From Rhizobium leguminosarum bv. viciae USDA 2370 (GTDB lineage Bacteria > Pseudomonadota > Alphaproteobacteria > Rhizobiales > Rhizobiaceae), in contig NZ_MRDL01000059.1 in the NCBI RefSeq assembly GCF_002008365.1, forward strand, positions 124,001 to 188,000: 64,000 nucleotides of DNA, given 5' to 3'. The notes below the pieces were generated by a model. The model saw only the letters and a program-made list of their open reading frames with translations. It was not told the origin of the DNA and did no database searches. Both the position numbers and the translations under genes were made by a program. This document shows, piece by piece, positions 15,551 through 25,800 of the stretch. Position 1 is the stretch's first letter. Every line of letters begins with the position of its first letter.

Positions 15551-16789
15551 TCAACTGTTCAGGCGGTCCATATTCTTGAGCGGCGAACGTGTGCGTTGAG
15601 CAGCATCCGCCGATGCGAGCATCAGGGCTGCTGCCATCGGCATGGCCGCCGCTCCCATGGCCGAGGCATCCTCTCCGAGCGAGGCGCGATGAAGCGAGGG
15701 AAGGCTGGTGTCCTCGGCATCGAGATGCTCGTGCACGTAGCGCAGCAATTCGTCGACGATGCGGATCGGCAGTCTGCCGCCGACGAGGACGGCGTCGGGG
15801 TCGACGATCATGCCGATATGCTTGACGGCGACTGCCAGATGCGCGCTCATTTCCTTCAGCCATTGCGACACGAGGCGCCTGCCATGCGCATCCAACGTCA
15901 GGAGATCGTGCGGAACACTCACCTCGACGCCGTGCTGCGCGAGGAAATCATAGAGGAAGAACAGCGAGAATATCTCGCCGAGAAGCTGGACCTTATGGGC
16001 CTTCCCGTCCCCGCCGTCGGCAATCGGAAGCCAGCCGATTTCGCCGCTGAGGCCCATGGCGCCGCGATGACCGTTGCCATCGAGCACGAGGCCACCACCC
16101 GGGCACGGATTGATGGCGATGTAGAAGAAGCTGCTGCTTTCGGCACCCAGTCCATAGTCGAGTTCGGCAAGGGCGGCGGCATTGGCTTCGTTTTCGATGA
16201 AGACGGGATGCTGCGTCAGGTTTTCCAATGCTGCGCGCACATCGAATGCTGTCCATTCCTGATAGGTCTTGGGCTTGCCGAGGAGCGAAATCTCGCCAAG
16301 CCAATCCGGCATCGCCAGACCGATGCCGGCGAGGCGCGCGTCGTCAATGAGCCGGCTGCGCTGGAAATGCGAAATCGCATCGGCCGTTAGCTGCAGGAAT
16401 TCCGCCGGCAGGATGAAACGTTTCTCGTGATGCACGCGGGCGCGGACATTGCCGACGGCATCGACGGCCAGGATCGTCAGATGGTCGCGATCGATGTTGA
16501 TGCCGATGGCAAAACAGGCATCCGGATTGATTTCGAGTTCGATTGCCGGCTGGCCTCTCAACCCGTGCCGCCGGCGGGCTTCCATGATCAGCCCCTCGTC
16601 CAGCAGGCGATCGACGATCCGGGCGATTGCCGGTTTGGTAAAACCCGTCCGCCTGGCGATTTCGGCGCGCGAAATCGGCGCCTGGCGATGAATGCAGCGC
16701 AGGACGACCGCCCTGTTGTGCTCGCCAGCATCTTCGACATTGGCGCCGGTCAGATCCGGGGACAGCCTGGCGCCGAGTGTCTGGTTCAT
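15551..16789 (-). CDS. ROK-family transcriptional regulator (NagC/XylR type)
   Basis: 412 residues. The N-terminus (about 25-85) is a winged helix (HRQAPISRAEIARRTGFTKPAIARIVDRLLDEGLI); the rest is a ROK sugar-kinase fold (FAIGINIDRDHLTILAVDAVG, later IENEANAAALAELDYG). The position usually held by the catalytic aspartate of ROK kinases reads Glu, and the CxCGxxGC zinc motif is absent, so it is a regulator rather than a kinase. It lies inside the transporter operon between the second permease and the isomerase. GGAAGGATTTCGAGC precedes the start. Sugar effector is presumed. Confidence 0.88.
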   Translation of the reverse strand: MNQTLGARLSPDLTGANVEDAGEHNRAVVLRCIHRQAPISRAEIARRTGFTKPAIARIVDRLLDEGLIMEARRRHGLRGQPAIELEINPDACFAIGINIDRDHLTILAVDAVGNVRARVHHEKRFILPAEFLQLTADAISHFQRSRLIDDARLAGIGLAMPDWLGEISLLGKPKTYQEWTAFDVRAALENLTQHPVFIENEANAAALAELDYGLGAESSSFFYIAINPCPGGGLVLDGNGHRGAMGLSGEIGWLPIADGGDGKAHKVQLLGEIFSLFFLYDFLAQHGVEVSVPHDLLTLDAHGRRLVSQWLKEMSAHLAVAVKHIGMIVDPDAVLVGGRLPIRIVDELLRYVHEHLDAEDTSLPSLHRASLGEDASAMGAAAMPMAAALMLASADAAQRTRSPLKNMDRLNS

Positions 16790-16823
16790 GCTCGAAATCC
16801 TTCCTTGCGCATAGACTGACCGC

Positions 16824-17666
16824 TCATCCCTTGACTGCGCCGCTGGTCATCGCACCGAGGATCAGCCGCTGGAGCGACAGGAAGGCGACGATCGCCGGAA
16901 CGACCGCGATCAGGCAGGCGGCGGCAAGCAGTTGGATGGACGAGTCGGTTTGCATGCCGCGGAAGTTAAAGATGCCGACGCCGATCGGCATCAGATCATT
17001 TTTCGTGAGCAACAGAAAAGGCACCAGAAATTGCGACCAGCCGGCGATCACCGTGATGATGAAGACCGAGGCTATGCCCGGCGCCGACAATGGCAGAACG
17101 ATGCGCCAGAAGACGGAAAACCTGTTGCAGCCGTCGATCATGGCCGCTTCGTCGAGGCTGCGCGGGATGCCGTCGACCGTGCTCTTCAACAGCCAGGTCG
17201 CCAGCGGAACGCCCAGCGCGATGTAGACCATGACGACGGCAAAATGCGTATCCAGCAGGCCGAGACGGTTCATGTAGCGATAGAGCGGCACCATGATGAC
17301 GAGCGGCGAGATCATCTGGAAGAGAAGCAGCCCCATCATCGACAGGCCCTTGCCCCGGAATTGAAATCGGGAAAAGGCGTAAGCCGCTGGCAGTGCGACG
17401 ATCAGGACGCCCAGCCCACTGAGGGCGGCAAGCTTGAGACCATTCCAGAGATAGATCGGAAAGTAGCTGTTGTTCAAAACCGTGATGAAGTTATCGATGG
17501 TGGGATTGTTTGGAATATATCGCGCCGCGCCGCGATAGATCTCGCGCTTGTCACGCATCGCCATCGACAGGAGATAGGTGAGGGGGCCGGCGAAGAACAC
17601 GAACATCACCAGCATGAAGAGATAGCTCATGGCATCGCCGAGACGCGTTCCGGTCCGTCCGCTCAT
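16824..17666 (-). CDS. Sugar ABC transporter permease, MalG type
   Basis: 280 residues with six predicted membrane spans and the EAA loop (EAAMIDGCNRFSVFWRIVLPLSAPG) that contacts the ATPase. Its ATG overlaps the stop of the preceding permease by four bases (17663-17666). Together with that permease, the binding protein at 18764 and the ATPase at 13564 it forms a carbohydrate importer of the CUT1 class. Confidence 0.94.
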   Translation of the reverse strand: MSGRTGTRLGDAMSYLFMLVMFVFFAGPLTYLLSMAMRDKREIYRGAARYIPNNPTIDNFITVLNNSYFPIYLWNGLKLAALSGLGVLIVALPAAYAFSRFQFRGKGLSMMGLLLFQMISPLVIMVPLYRYMNRLGLLDTHFAVVMVYIALGVPLATWLLKSTVDGIPRSLDEAAMIDGCNRFSVFWRIVLPLSAPGIASVFIITVIAGWSQFLVPFLLLTKNDLMPIGVGIFNFRGMQTDSSIQLLAAACLIAVVPAIVAFLSLQRLILGAMTSGAVKG

Positions 17667-18592
17667 TGCTCTTCCTCCTTCGGCAGGAACGACGCATAGA
17701 CGAAGGCGAGCCCGAGGCTGATGATCAGCATGAGCACGGAGAGCACGCTGCCGCCGGACAGGTCGTAGTTTCTAAAGACGATATTGAAGACGTAGAGTGA
17801 GATGACCTCGGTCGCACGCCCCGGACCGCCGCCCGTCAGCGTGATGATCGCATCGAAGGTATTCACCGTCTGGATCGTGATGAGGATCATATTGACCAGG
17901 ATCGCCGCACGCAGCTGCGGAAGGGTAACGAAGAAAAACTGCTGCGATGCCGTCGCGCCGTCGACCTCGGCCGCTTCATAGAGCGAGGGATCGATCGACT
18001 TCAGCGCCGCATACATGACGACCATCGAAAATGCGGTGCCGCGCCATATGTTGGAGATGAGGGTGGACCACGGCGCAATAGCAGGGTCCGAGAGCCAGGC
18101 GACGGTCGGCATGTGCATCAGCCTCAGAATGCTGTTCAGCGCGCCATAAGGCGCTTCGGAAAAGAGCATCTGCCAGATGATGCCGCCGGCAATTCCGGGC
18201 ACGACCCAGGCAACCAGCGCCGTCGTTCTGAGGATGGTGGTGCCGAACAAGCCGCGCTTTTCACCGCGGATGACCACGACAGCCACCGCAAGACCTAAAA
18301 TCTGCTGACCGATGACACTGCCGCCGACAAAGATCAGGGTCGCCCAGAGAATGTCGGGCAGCTGCGGCGAGCTCAACGCATTGGTGATCGACCCCAGCGT
18401 ATAATCCTGATTGTCGCCGATCAGCGTGGCGTTGGTGAATGAAAGTCTGAAAACGTCGATGACGGGATAAAGGTAGAAGATGCCGATGACGATGATCACG
18501 GGCATGATCCAGGGCAGGGGCGCGCCGGCAAAACGGCGCATGAACGATCTGCTTTGAGGCGGGCTGACAGCCTCGATGGCGATGGGGCTCAT
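17663..18592 (-). CDS. Sugar ABC transporter permease, MalF type
   Basis: 309 residues from the ATG at 18592 (AGAGAAG upstream); the frame extends to 18625 but that part runs into an intergenic repeat. It has an N-terminal hydrophobic anchor, six core membrane spans and the EAA loop (YEAAEVDGATASQQFFFVTLPQLRA). First permease of the importer, overlapping the next permease gene by four bases. A long hairpin-containing gap separates it from the binding-protein gene, a common way to lower permease expression relative to the binding protein. Confidence 0.93.
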   Translation of the reverse strand: MSPIAIEAVSPPQSRSFMRRFAGAPLPWIMPVIIVIGIFYLYPVIDVFRLSFTNATLIGDNQDYTLGSITNALSSPQLPDILWATLIFVGGSVIGQQILGLAVAVVVIRGEKRGLFGTTILRTTALVAWVVPGIAGGIIWQMLFSEAPYGALNSILRLMHMPTVAWLSDPAIAPWSTLISNIWRGTAFSMVVMYAALKSIDPSLYEAAEVDGATASQQFFFVTLPQLRAAILVNMILITIQTVNTFDAIITLTGGGPGRATEVISLYVFNIVFRNYDLSGGSVLSVLMLIISLGLAFVYASFLPKEEEQ

Positions 18593-18629
18593 TAAAGCTT
18601 CTCTGTCCGGGTTTGGCTTGCGCATCGGC

Positions 18630-18720
18630 CCGAAAATCGGAATCGACTTTCGGAAAGCAGAATGCGTAGGTTCAAAGTGTTACAGCGTCCTTTGCGCGTA
18701 TTAAAAGGCGCGCGCTGTAG
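18630..18720. repeat. Interspersed intergenic palindromic repeat, copy A
   Basis: An imperfect palindrome (CCGAAAATCG / CGACTTTCGG, about 18630-18654) is followed by TTCAAAGTGTTACAGCGTCC and a second palindrome whose arms include ACAGCG and CGCTGT (18682-18718). The second half recurs, inverted, at 37248-37305 just upstream of the dppB-like gene; the first half recurs as a perfect palindrome at 20239-20268. This layout is typical of dispersed rhizobial intergenic repeats. Confidence 0.75.
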
Positions 18721-18723
18721 GTC

Positions 18724-18750
18724 GACGGCGCCTGGCAGGCAGGCGCCGTC
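18724..18750 (-). terminator. Hairpin between the binding-protein and permease genes
   Basis: GACGGCGCCTG (18724-18734) and CAGGCGCCGTC (18740-18750) pair perfectly over a five-base loop, just after the binding-protein stop codon on the minus strand. No U-run follows, so it more likely stabilises the binding-protein mRNA or partly attenuates transcription into the permease genes. Confidence 0.6.
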
Positions 18751-18763
18751 ACGGTCGGAAGCA

Positions 18764-20062
18764 CTAGAGACGCTTGTACGCCTCCAGCGCCGCGTTGAAG
18801 GCGGCATCCAAGGCGTCTTCCGGCTTTTTGGTCCCCGAGAGCACGTCGCCCATCATGATCTGGATCTGGTTGGAGATTTCGGGATAGATCGGCACACCAG
18901 GGCGCGCCTGTCCGTCGACCAGAGCCTTGGCGAAGGTCTTGTTGGCTTCAGTGGAGAAGACCTCATATTTGTCGAACAGCGATTTCCTGGTCGGCAACTG
19001 CTGCTGCAGCGCGTTTGCCGGGCCCATATAGACCTCGCGGGCGAGGTTGGCACACATCTCGACCTTGTCCTTGTCCTTGCTGAAGGAGGCGATCGTCCAG
19101 CCGCCGGTGCCGGTCGAGCGCTGATCGGCACTGGGACCGGGGATCGGCGAGAAGGTCCAGTTGTTGAACTCGTCTTCGTCGAGCGTGGCCTTCAGCTGCG
19201 CATATTGCCAGTTGCCGCCGATGAAGAGAGCTGTCGTCGCCGCTGCGGCCGCTGCATTCATATCGTCGTAATTCGCGATCGTGCTGACGCGCTTGGGCGC
19301 GGCGCCGGAATCGACGAGATCCTTGAAATAATTCAGCGCCTTCAGGAATTTCTCCTTGTTCTCGCCTTCGCCGAATACCGGCTTGCCCGAGTCGTCGACG
19401 AGCTTGCCGCCGAGCGCCCAATAATTCGCGAGCCAGTCGAACGTCGTCCCTTCCCAGCGCCCGCCATTGAAGAGAACGCCTTCCATGCCTTCCTTGGTGG
19501 AGGCGAGCGCGGCCTTTTTCAGGTCGTCCCATGTCTGCGGCGCATCCGCAACGATCGACTTGTTGCGGTAGAGCACACGAAGGTCCGTATCCCACCACCA
19601 GGCGCGGACCGTCTGGTCCTTATCGGTGATGCCGCTGCGGATGAAGGGGAACAGGTCATCCACTTCCTCCTTCGAAAAATACGGCGTGAAGTCCGCAAGC
19701 ACGTGATTGACCATGAACTGCGAGAGGACGAAGGAGTCGACAGCGGCGCAATCAGGCGCGTTGCCGGCCTTGGCCTGCTCCAGCATCTTGGCCTGTTCCG
19801 TGCCGATGTCAGAGGACATGAATTGCATCTGCAATTTCCAGTCCGGATGCTTCTTGATGAAATCGACGAAGAGCTTCTGATAGCCCTCGGCGATCGCCGG
19901 ATCCGAATTGTTGGGACTGTCGTTCGTCAAACGGACGACGAGGGATTTTGGCGCATCGGCAAGGCCAATCCTGTCCTTCGTGGCAAGTTCCTGGGCAAAT
20001 GAAGTAGATGCTGAAAATAACATGGTGCTCAGCGCAAATACGCTGATGGTGGCGCTCTTCAT
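18764..20062 (-). CDS. Sugar ABC transporter periplasmic binding protein (CUT1)
   Basis: 432 residues from the ATG at 20062, preceded by GGGGAGGAG; the frame extends to 20122 without support. Signal peptide 1-23 (ISVFALSTMLFSASTSFAQ). The mature protein is a two-lobed family-1 solute-binding protein (QANAP-type pattern AKAGNAPDCAAVDSFVLSQFM, later GTGGWTIASFSKDKD). It captures the carbohydrate for the MalF/MalG-type permeases downstream. It is divergent from a Gfo/Idh/MocA dehydrogenase gene, and its promoter region carries the 21-bp site shared with the mannosidase/ROK region. Confidence 0.93.
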   Translation of the reverse strand: MKSATISVFALSTMLFSASTSFAQELATKDRIGLADAPKSLVVRLTNDSPNNSDPAIAEGYQKLFVDFIKKHPDWKLQMQFMSSDIGTEQAKMLEQAKAGNAPDCAAVDSFVLSQFMVNHVLADFTPYFSKEEVDDLFPFIRSGITDKDQTVRAWWWDTDLRVLYRNKSIVADAPQTWDDLKKAALASTKEGMEGVLFNGGRWEGTTFDWLANYWALGGKLVDDSGKPVFGEGENKEKFLKALNYFKDLVDSGAAPKRVSTIANYDDMNAAAAAATTALFIGGNWQYAQLKATLDEDEFNNWTFSPIPGPSADQRSTGTGGWTIASFSKDKDKVEMCANLAREVYMGPANALQQQLPTRKSLFDKYEVFSTEANKTFAKALVDGQARPGVPIYPEISNQIQIMMGDVLSGTKKPEDALDAAFNAALEAYKRL

Positions 20063-20139
20063 GATGGGTCTCCTCCCCATTTTGAACGGATACAGCCTGG
20101 CGGTCGGTTGACCTCTCCTCATTTCCGTGCTGCATTAAT

Positions 20140-20160
20140 TAGATTAAGTTACTTTGATTT
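20140..20160. promoter_or_regulatory. Candidate operator, copy 1 of a shared 21-bp site
   Basis: The 21 bases here (ending GATTAAGTTACTTTGATTT) match 20 of 21 with the reverse complement of 22732-22752. The centre AAGTTACTT is symmetric. It lies 78 bases upstream of the binding-protein start; the other copy lies 81 bases upstream of the ROK regulator start. A ROK protein is the likely binder, by position and regulator content only. Confidence 0.65.
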
Positions 20161-20456
20161 GATGTCAAGCCACAGCTTGGGAGGCCAGAACCTGGGAGGT
20201 TGAGATGCTGGCGACAATCAACAGCAGCTAGTGCATAATTTCCGAAAATCGAGATCGATTTTCGGAAAAGGATCCGCGCCATTAACGTGATGGAGCGTCC
20301 TGTCGGGCGCACGGCGCATCGACCGCAGTTTTCCTGAAACAGAGAGAAGCCGATCGCGGATGGCCGCGATGGCAGGAGTGCGATTTTGCCCGGCTGCACG
20401 CCGGAGCTCAGCTCTGACACACCCGCGTCCGATAGGATGCGCTAGGGGAGGATAAG
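20161..20456. other. Divergent intergenic region with an interspersed palindrome
   Basis: TTTCCGAAAATCGA (20239-20252) and TCGATTTTCGGAAA (20255-20268) form a perfect 14-base-arm palindrome with a two-base centre, related to copy A at 18630. It is followed by a degenerate GAGCGTCCT...GCGCA segment resembling the second half of copy A. The promoter of the Gfo/Idh/MocA gene should also lie here; its ribosome binding site is GGGGAGGATAAG. Confidence 0.6.
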
Positions 20457-21503
20457 ATGCGTTTACTCATTCTCGGTACCGGCGGAATGGCCAACCAGCA
20501 TGCCGCCAAGTTCAAGGCGATCGAAGGCGTCAGTGTCGTGGGCGGCGTCGATATCGTCCCGGAAAGGCTCGCGGCCTTTTGCACCGAACATGGCATCGCC
20601 AACCATTTCACGACCCTTGAGGAAGCTCTCGCCTGGGGCGAATTCGACGCAGTGGCAAACGTCACGCCGGACCGCATTCACCACCCGACGACGCTGCAGG
20701 CGATCGCAGCCGGCAAGCACGTCTTCTGCGAAAAACCGCTCGCCACCGATGCGATCAAGGCCATGGAGATGACCGAAGCCATCGAGCGATCGGGCAAGGT
20801 CGGCATGGTCAATTTCACCTATCGCAACTCGCCGGCTCTCCAGAAAGGCCGGCAGATGGTGCTCGCCGGCGAAATCGGGCAAGTGCGCCATGTCGAGGCG
20901 TCGCATCTGCAAAGCTGGCTGGTCGGTCGTCATTGGGGCGACTGGAAGAGCGAAAGCAAATGGCTGTGGCGGCTGAGCAAAAAACATGGATCCAACGGCG
21001 CGCTCGGCGATATCGGAATTCACATCGTCGATTTTGCGTCCTACGGTTCAGGGCTTGACGTTGCCCATGTATTCGCGCGGCTGAAGACCTTCGACAAGGC
21101 GCCGGGCCACAAGATCGGCGAATATGATCTTGATGCGAATGACAGCTTTACGATGAATGTCGATTTCACCAATGGGGCGATCGGGACGATCCAGGCGACG
21201 CGCACCGCGGCCGGACAGATGGATCAGCTGCGCCTCAGGGTCTATGGCGAAACCGGCTCGATCGAGATGATCTACGATACCGGTAAATCGACACTTCGCG
21301 CCTGCCTTGGAGAAGACGTGCACACGGCGACCTGGCGTGACGTTCCCTTCGATCCGGTCGAGACCAACTACCAGCGTTTCGTCCAGGCCGTGCGGGCGGG
21401 AAAGACGCAGGAACCATCATTCCGGCGGGCGGCCAATATCCAGAAAGTCCTGGACAAGGCGCTGGCTTCCGATCTTAGCCACGCCGATGAAGCACTCGGC
21501 TGA
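20457..21503 (+). CDS. Gfo/Idh/MocA-family oxidoreductase
   Basis: 348 residues. The N-terminal Rossmann fold begins ILGTGGMANQHAAKF (GxGxxA-type) and includes the family signature CEKPLATD; the C-terminal alpha/beta domain contains GDIGIHIVDFA with the usual catalytic Asp/His positions. Members oxidise sugars or sugar derivatives with NAD(P). Divergent from the sugar importer and near an isomerase/epimerase, it may act as a glycoside or sugar dehydrogenase in the same pathway, as YcjS does in E. coli; that role is inferred. Convergent with the ROK gene, eight bases away. Confidence 0.9.
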   Translation: MRLLILGTGGMANQHAAKFKAIEGVSVVGGVDIVPERLAAFCTEHGIANHFTTLEEALAWGEFDAVANVTPDRIHHPTTLQAIAAGKHVFCEKPLATDAIKAMEMTEAIERSGKVGMVNFTYRNSPALQKGRQMVLAGEIGQVRHVEASHLQSWLVGRHWGDWKSESKWLWRLSKKHGSNGALGDIGIHIVDFASYGSGLDVAHVFARLKTFDKAPGHKIGEYDLDANDSFTMNVDFTNGAIGTIQATRTAAGQMDQLRLRVYGETGSIEMIYDTGKSTLRACLGEDVHTATWRDVPFDPVETNYQRFVQAVRAGKTQEPSFRRAANIQKVLDKALASDLSHADEALG

Positions 21504-21511
21504 GCCGGCCA

Positions 21512-22651
21512 TCAGGCCGAAGCAGGCGGCAGCAGCAAAGTGTTGAGGAAGGGCAGGAGGGCTGCACCGAGCGCAACGCCGCCGCCACTGAAGCTCGCGG
21601 GTTTCATCGGCGAAATCCAGGGCGTCAGCAAGGGCCTCGTCGAGGTGTCGCGCCGCTCGATGGAAAGCTGATGGATCAGCGCTTCGATCACACCCTGTGG
21701 CAAATCGCTCCCGATCATGACGACGCTCGGAGCGAGGAATCCAGCCATGGCGATGATCGGGTCGAGCAGATGACCAGCGGCCTCCCGTATCCATTGCGAC
21801 AGTGACGACGAGGGGAATTCTTCCCCCTGCAACAGGCGGGTGAAGTCCTGGTCGCCGATCCGCGATCGCAGGGATTCGAAACCGACGACGGTGTTCAGCT
21901 GGACATTATCCGGGCCGGTCAGCATTTCGCCGATGCTGCCTGCCCGACCATGCACGCCGGAATAGGGAATACCGCGAATGAGAAAGCCGGCCTGAACGTC
22001 GTCGTCGATAATGATCATCGCAAGTCCGCCTTCCCTGCCGGAGCTACCGATCGTGCGTTCGGCGAGAAGGCTCGCCGTACACTCGTTCTCGACATAAGGA
22101 CGCGCGATCGTCGACATCGCGGCGATCTGATCGCTTTGATCCTGCGTCCAGTCGTTGGCGGCGATGCCAAGGCCGATGATCGGCAATGCGGCATGACGGT
22201 CGACCATATCCCTGACCGCCGCATGCACGAGGCCGACTTTGTCTGCGGGGTCCAGCTCGATATAGACCCGGTCATGGACCTGACCACTCAGATCGATGAG
22301 CACGGCCTCGCCACGCCTTTGGCGAAGCTTGACGCCGATCGAGAAAGCACCTTCCGGGCGCAAGGCAAACTCGGTAGCGGTGGCGCCTCCGCCAAGGCCA
22401 TTGCGGCGGTTGGAGGTGACAAGCTTTTCCTCGGCCAGTCGGCGGAGAATATTGGTAATGCCGGGGCCGGTAAGGCCGCAATGCCGGCCAAGCTCCATCC
22501 GGGTTAGCGGGCCGTGGCGGCGGATGGCTTCCAGAATGACGCGAATATTTCGATCGGCAATTTCACCGGACCGCAGACCGACTGTTTTGGCGCGCGGGGC
22601 GCCTGTATCCTGGGTTTGAAGCCGACGCGGCCCTGATCGAAGATACCGCAT
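21512..22651 (-). CDS. ROK-family transcriptional regulator
   Basis: 379 residues from the ATG at 22651 with AAGGA eight bases upstream; the frame extends to 22738 but that would overlap the candidate operator. An N-terminal winged helix (RRHGPLTRMELGRHCGLTGPGITNILRRLAEEKL) precedes a ROK domain. The kinase catalytic motif reads VENECTASLLAE, lacking the usual aspartate, and no zinc motif is present, so it is a regulator. It is divergent from the GH38 gene; the intergenic region carries copy 2 of the shared site, which makes it the best candidate regulator for both this locus and the importer. Confidence 0.88.
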   Translation of the reverse strand: MRYLRSGPRRLQTQDTGAPRAKTVGLRSGEIADRNIRVILEAIRRHGPLTRMELGRHCGLTGPGITNILRRLAEEKLVTSNRRNGLGGGATATEFALRPEGAFSIGVKLRQRRGEAVLIDLSGQVHDRVYIELDPADKVGLVHAAVRDMVDRHAALPIIGLGIAANDWTQDQSDQIAAMSTIARPYVENECTASLLAERTIGSSGREGGLAMIIIDDDVQAGFLIRGIPYSGVHGRAGSIGEMLTGPDNVQLNTVVGFESLRSRIGDQDFTRLLQGEEFPSSSLSQWIREAAGHLLDPIIAMAGFLAPSVVMIGSDLPQGVIEALIHQLSIERRDTSTRPLLTPWISPMKPASFSGGGVALGAALLPFLNTLLLPPASA

Positions 22652-22731
22652 AGTCGCCGTCCTTAGAGCTATACGACGCTTTTGTAACACGCCTTCGTCT
22701 GCCGCAATGAATTTCTTACGGACTTGACGGG

Positions 22732-22752
22732 AAATCAAAGTTACTTAATCTA
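22732..22752. promoter_or_regulatory. Candidate operator, copy 2 of a shared 21-bp site
   Basis: Reads AAATCAAAGTTACTTAATC... on the plus strand and matches copy 1 (20140-20160, opposite orientation) at 20 of 21 positions. It lies 81 bases before the ROK start and about 140 bases before the mannosidase start, between the two divergent genes. Confidence 0.65.
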
Positions 22753-22893
22753 AGGCTGCAGGCCTGCTTGGAGGAGAGGGCCGCGCAAATCGCGATCTTG
22801 ATCGCGCCATCTTCATCTCCCCCAAAACCATGACCATGACCCCAAAAGCATGACGACAAGATTGTCAGCCGTCGATTTTCAACAGGATAAGCC

Positions 22894-25800
22894 ATGCCTC
22901 TGACCATTGCCCAGCGCCTCGATCGTCTCAAAGTTCGCATTGCCGAGTTGGCTCATTGGCGAGATCGACAAAGTGCCGCGATCGACGGCTGGACTTTCGA
23001 GAGCGAGCCGATCGCACATCACCAAGATTGGCCGCACCGCCAGGGGGTGGTGCATTTTGCCGTGAGCGCTGAAGCGCCGGAGGCGTGGCCTCTGGCAGAT
23101 ATTCGCCTGCAACTCGATCTTGGTGGCGAGAGCCTGATCACGCTGAGCTACCCCGACGGTCAGACCGAAACATTCGGTCTCGATCCCTATCATCAGGAAT
23201 TCCCGGTGAAGGGTCGCCGCTTTTCGATCGCAACGGAAACCGTCGCCCGGTTTCCGTTCGGCGAGCCCAATCGTGCTCCGCGGCTCAACAAGGCCCGGTT
23301 TATCTGGCTCGATGGCCCGGCTCACCGCCTGCATCTTCTGTTGAAGCAGGTTGCCGAGGCAATCGATGTGCTGGGCGAGCATGAAGTCGTGCCGCATCTG
23401 ATGGATGCCGCCGAGCATGCGTTGCGCAGTCTCGATTGGCCGTCGGATACGGCGGCTTATATCTCCCGCACATCCGGCGCCGTCATGCAGCAGAAGATTT
23501 GGGAACTGCCGGAGCTTGAAGCTAATCCGGCAGGCCTCACGGAAGAGCAAAGCGCTTCGGCAGCCACGGCCTTCGAGGCTCTGACGGCGCGGCTGAAAGA
23601 GTTGCAGAAGCGCTTCCCGCCGAATGGAGAACTGCTGCTGACGGGCCATGCGCATATCGATCTCGCCTGGCTTTGGCCCTATCGCGAGACGCGGCGGAAA
23701 ATGCGGCGCACCTTCAATACGGCGCTCTCGCTGATGGAGCGCTCCGACGATTTCCGCTTCAATCAATCGACCGCCCATTATTACGCGCAGATGGAAGAGG
23801 AGGATCCGGAGCTTCTCGATCGCATCAAGAAGAAGGTCGCGGACGGAAAGTGGGAAACCGTCGGCGGCATGTGGGTGGAGCCCGACACGAACATGCCGAC
23901 CGGCGAAAGTCTCGCCCGTCAGGTTCTCTACGGCCAGCGTTATTTCGAGAAGACCTTCGGCACGCGCCATACGGTCTGCTGGCTGCCGGATTGCTTCGGC
24001 TTTTCAGGCGCGCTGCCGCAGATCCTGAGACAGGGCGGTATCGACAGTTTCTTCACGATCAAGGTCAACTGGAGCGAGACCAATCATATTCCCTCCGACC
24101 TCTTCTGGTGGAAGGGCCTCGACGGCAGCCAGGTGCTGACCCATACGTTCGACAATCCGATGCAGGGTTATAACGGCTTCGTGCAACCCGATTGCTACGT
24201 GCCGACGTGGAAGAATTTCCGCGGCAAGACGCAGCACGATACCTCGCTTCTGGCCGTCGGTTATGGCGACGGCGGCGGCGGCGTCACGCCCGAGATGGTG
24301 GAGCGCGAAGTGCAGTTGCGCGATTTCCCGGCGATCCCGCAGGCGCGCTGGGGCACCGTCAAAAGCTATTACGAGCAGGCGCACCGCACCGCGGGGGAAA
24401 AGAGCCTTCCGGTGTGGGATGGCGAAATCTATCTCGAACTGCACCGCGCCACGCTGACGTCGCAAAGCGGCGTCAAGCGCAAGCACCGCCAGGCCGAACG
24501 TGCGCTGATCACCGCCGAAGCCATCGCTTCGCTTGGGCACATGCTCGGAGCAGACAAGCCCCAGAGCCTCGAAGCCGATTGGCGCGTCGTGCTGAAGAAC
24601 GAATTTCATGACATTCTGCCGGGCTCGAGCATCCGTGAAGTCTATCAGGATGCGGAGCAGGAACTGGGCGGCGTCATCGACCGTGCCAAGATCGAGCAGG
24701 CGAGGGCATTGCAGGCGCTGTCGGCCAAGCTGCCGAAGGGCGGGGTTGGCGATGCCCTCGTCGTCGTCAATCCGTCTCTTGCGGCCAGACCGCTCAGCGC
24801 AACGCTCTCCGACGGCACGGTCGTCTCGGCCGCCGATGTCGTCGCCCCCCTGTCCGTCGCGGTCTTCGACAAGGGCACGCTCAAGCCCGCGAGTGGGCTG
24901 AAGGCCGGCCCCGGCCATCTCGAAAACGAATACCTCTCGGTCGCAATCGGCAAGGACGGGGCGGTCGTTAGCCTCATCCATAAGGCCACGGGCCGGGAAG
25001 CGGTCGACGGCTCGGCAAATCAGCTCTGGGTCTATCCGGCCGACAAGCCGCGCAACTGGGACGCCTGGGACATCGATGCGGATTATGCCGAAAAGGCCGT
25101 CCGCCTCGATGCCCCGGAAAGCATCACGCTCGTTGAAGAAGGGCCGCACCGAGCGGCGATCCGCGTCGTCTACCGCTACCGGAATTCGAGCGTCACGCAG
25201 ACCTATGTGCTGACGGCCAACGCCAGGCGCCTCGACATCGAAACGACGATCGACTGGCATGACCGCCGCACCCTTCTGCGCACGCTGAACCCGGTCGCCG
25301 CATTGGCCCGGAAGGCAACGTTCGAATGCGCCTTCGGCATCGTCGAGCGGGCAACGCACACGAACACGTCCTGGGAACAGGCGATGTTCGAGGCCGTCGC
25401 GCACCGCTTCGTCGATATCAGCGAGCCGGGCTTCGGGGTCGCACTGCTCAACAATGCCAAATACGGTCATAGCGCCCGCGGCAATGTGATCGGCATGAGC
25501 CTCGTGCGCGGTCCGATCTATCCGGATCCGCTGGCCGATGAAGGCGAGCAGAGCTTTACCTATGCGCTGATGCCGCATGAAGGCACCTGGCATGAAGGCG
25601 GCGTCCTCGACGAGGCGATCGAGCTCAATCAACCGCTCGTCGCGGCTGAGGCCAGCGGCCTCTCCACCGGCACATTCGCGCCGCTTGTGGTAAGCGGCAT
25701 CCCTGTCGCGTTCTCAGGCCTGAAGCCGGCAGAAGAAGGCGATGGTCTCGTCCTGCGCCTTTACGAACCAGCTGGCCGGCGCGGCAACCTCTCCCTCGGC

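Noticed and set aside
24004..25632. 542-residue open frame opposite the GH38 gene
   Set aside because: A high-GC antisense shadow; composition (Arg/Asp/Gly rich) and lack of any family pattern argue against coding.
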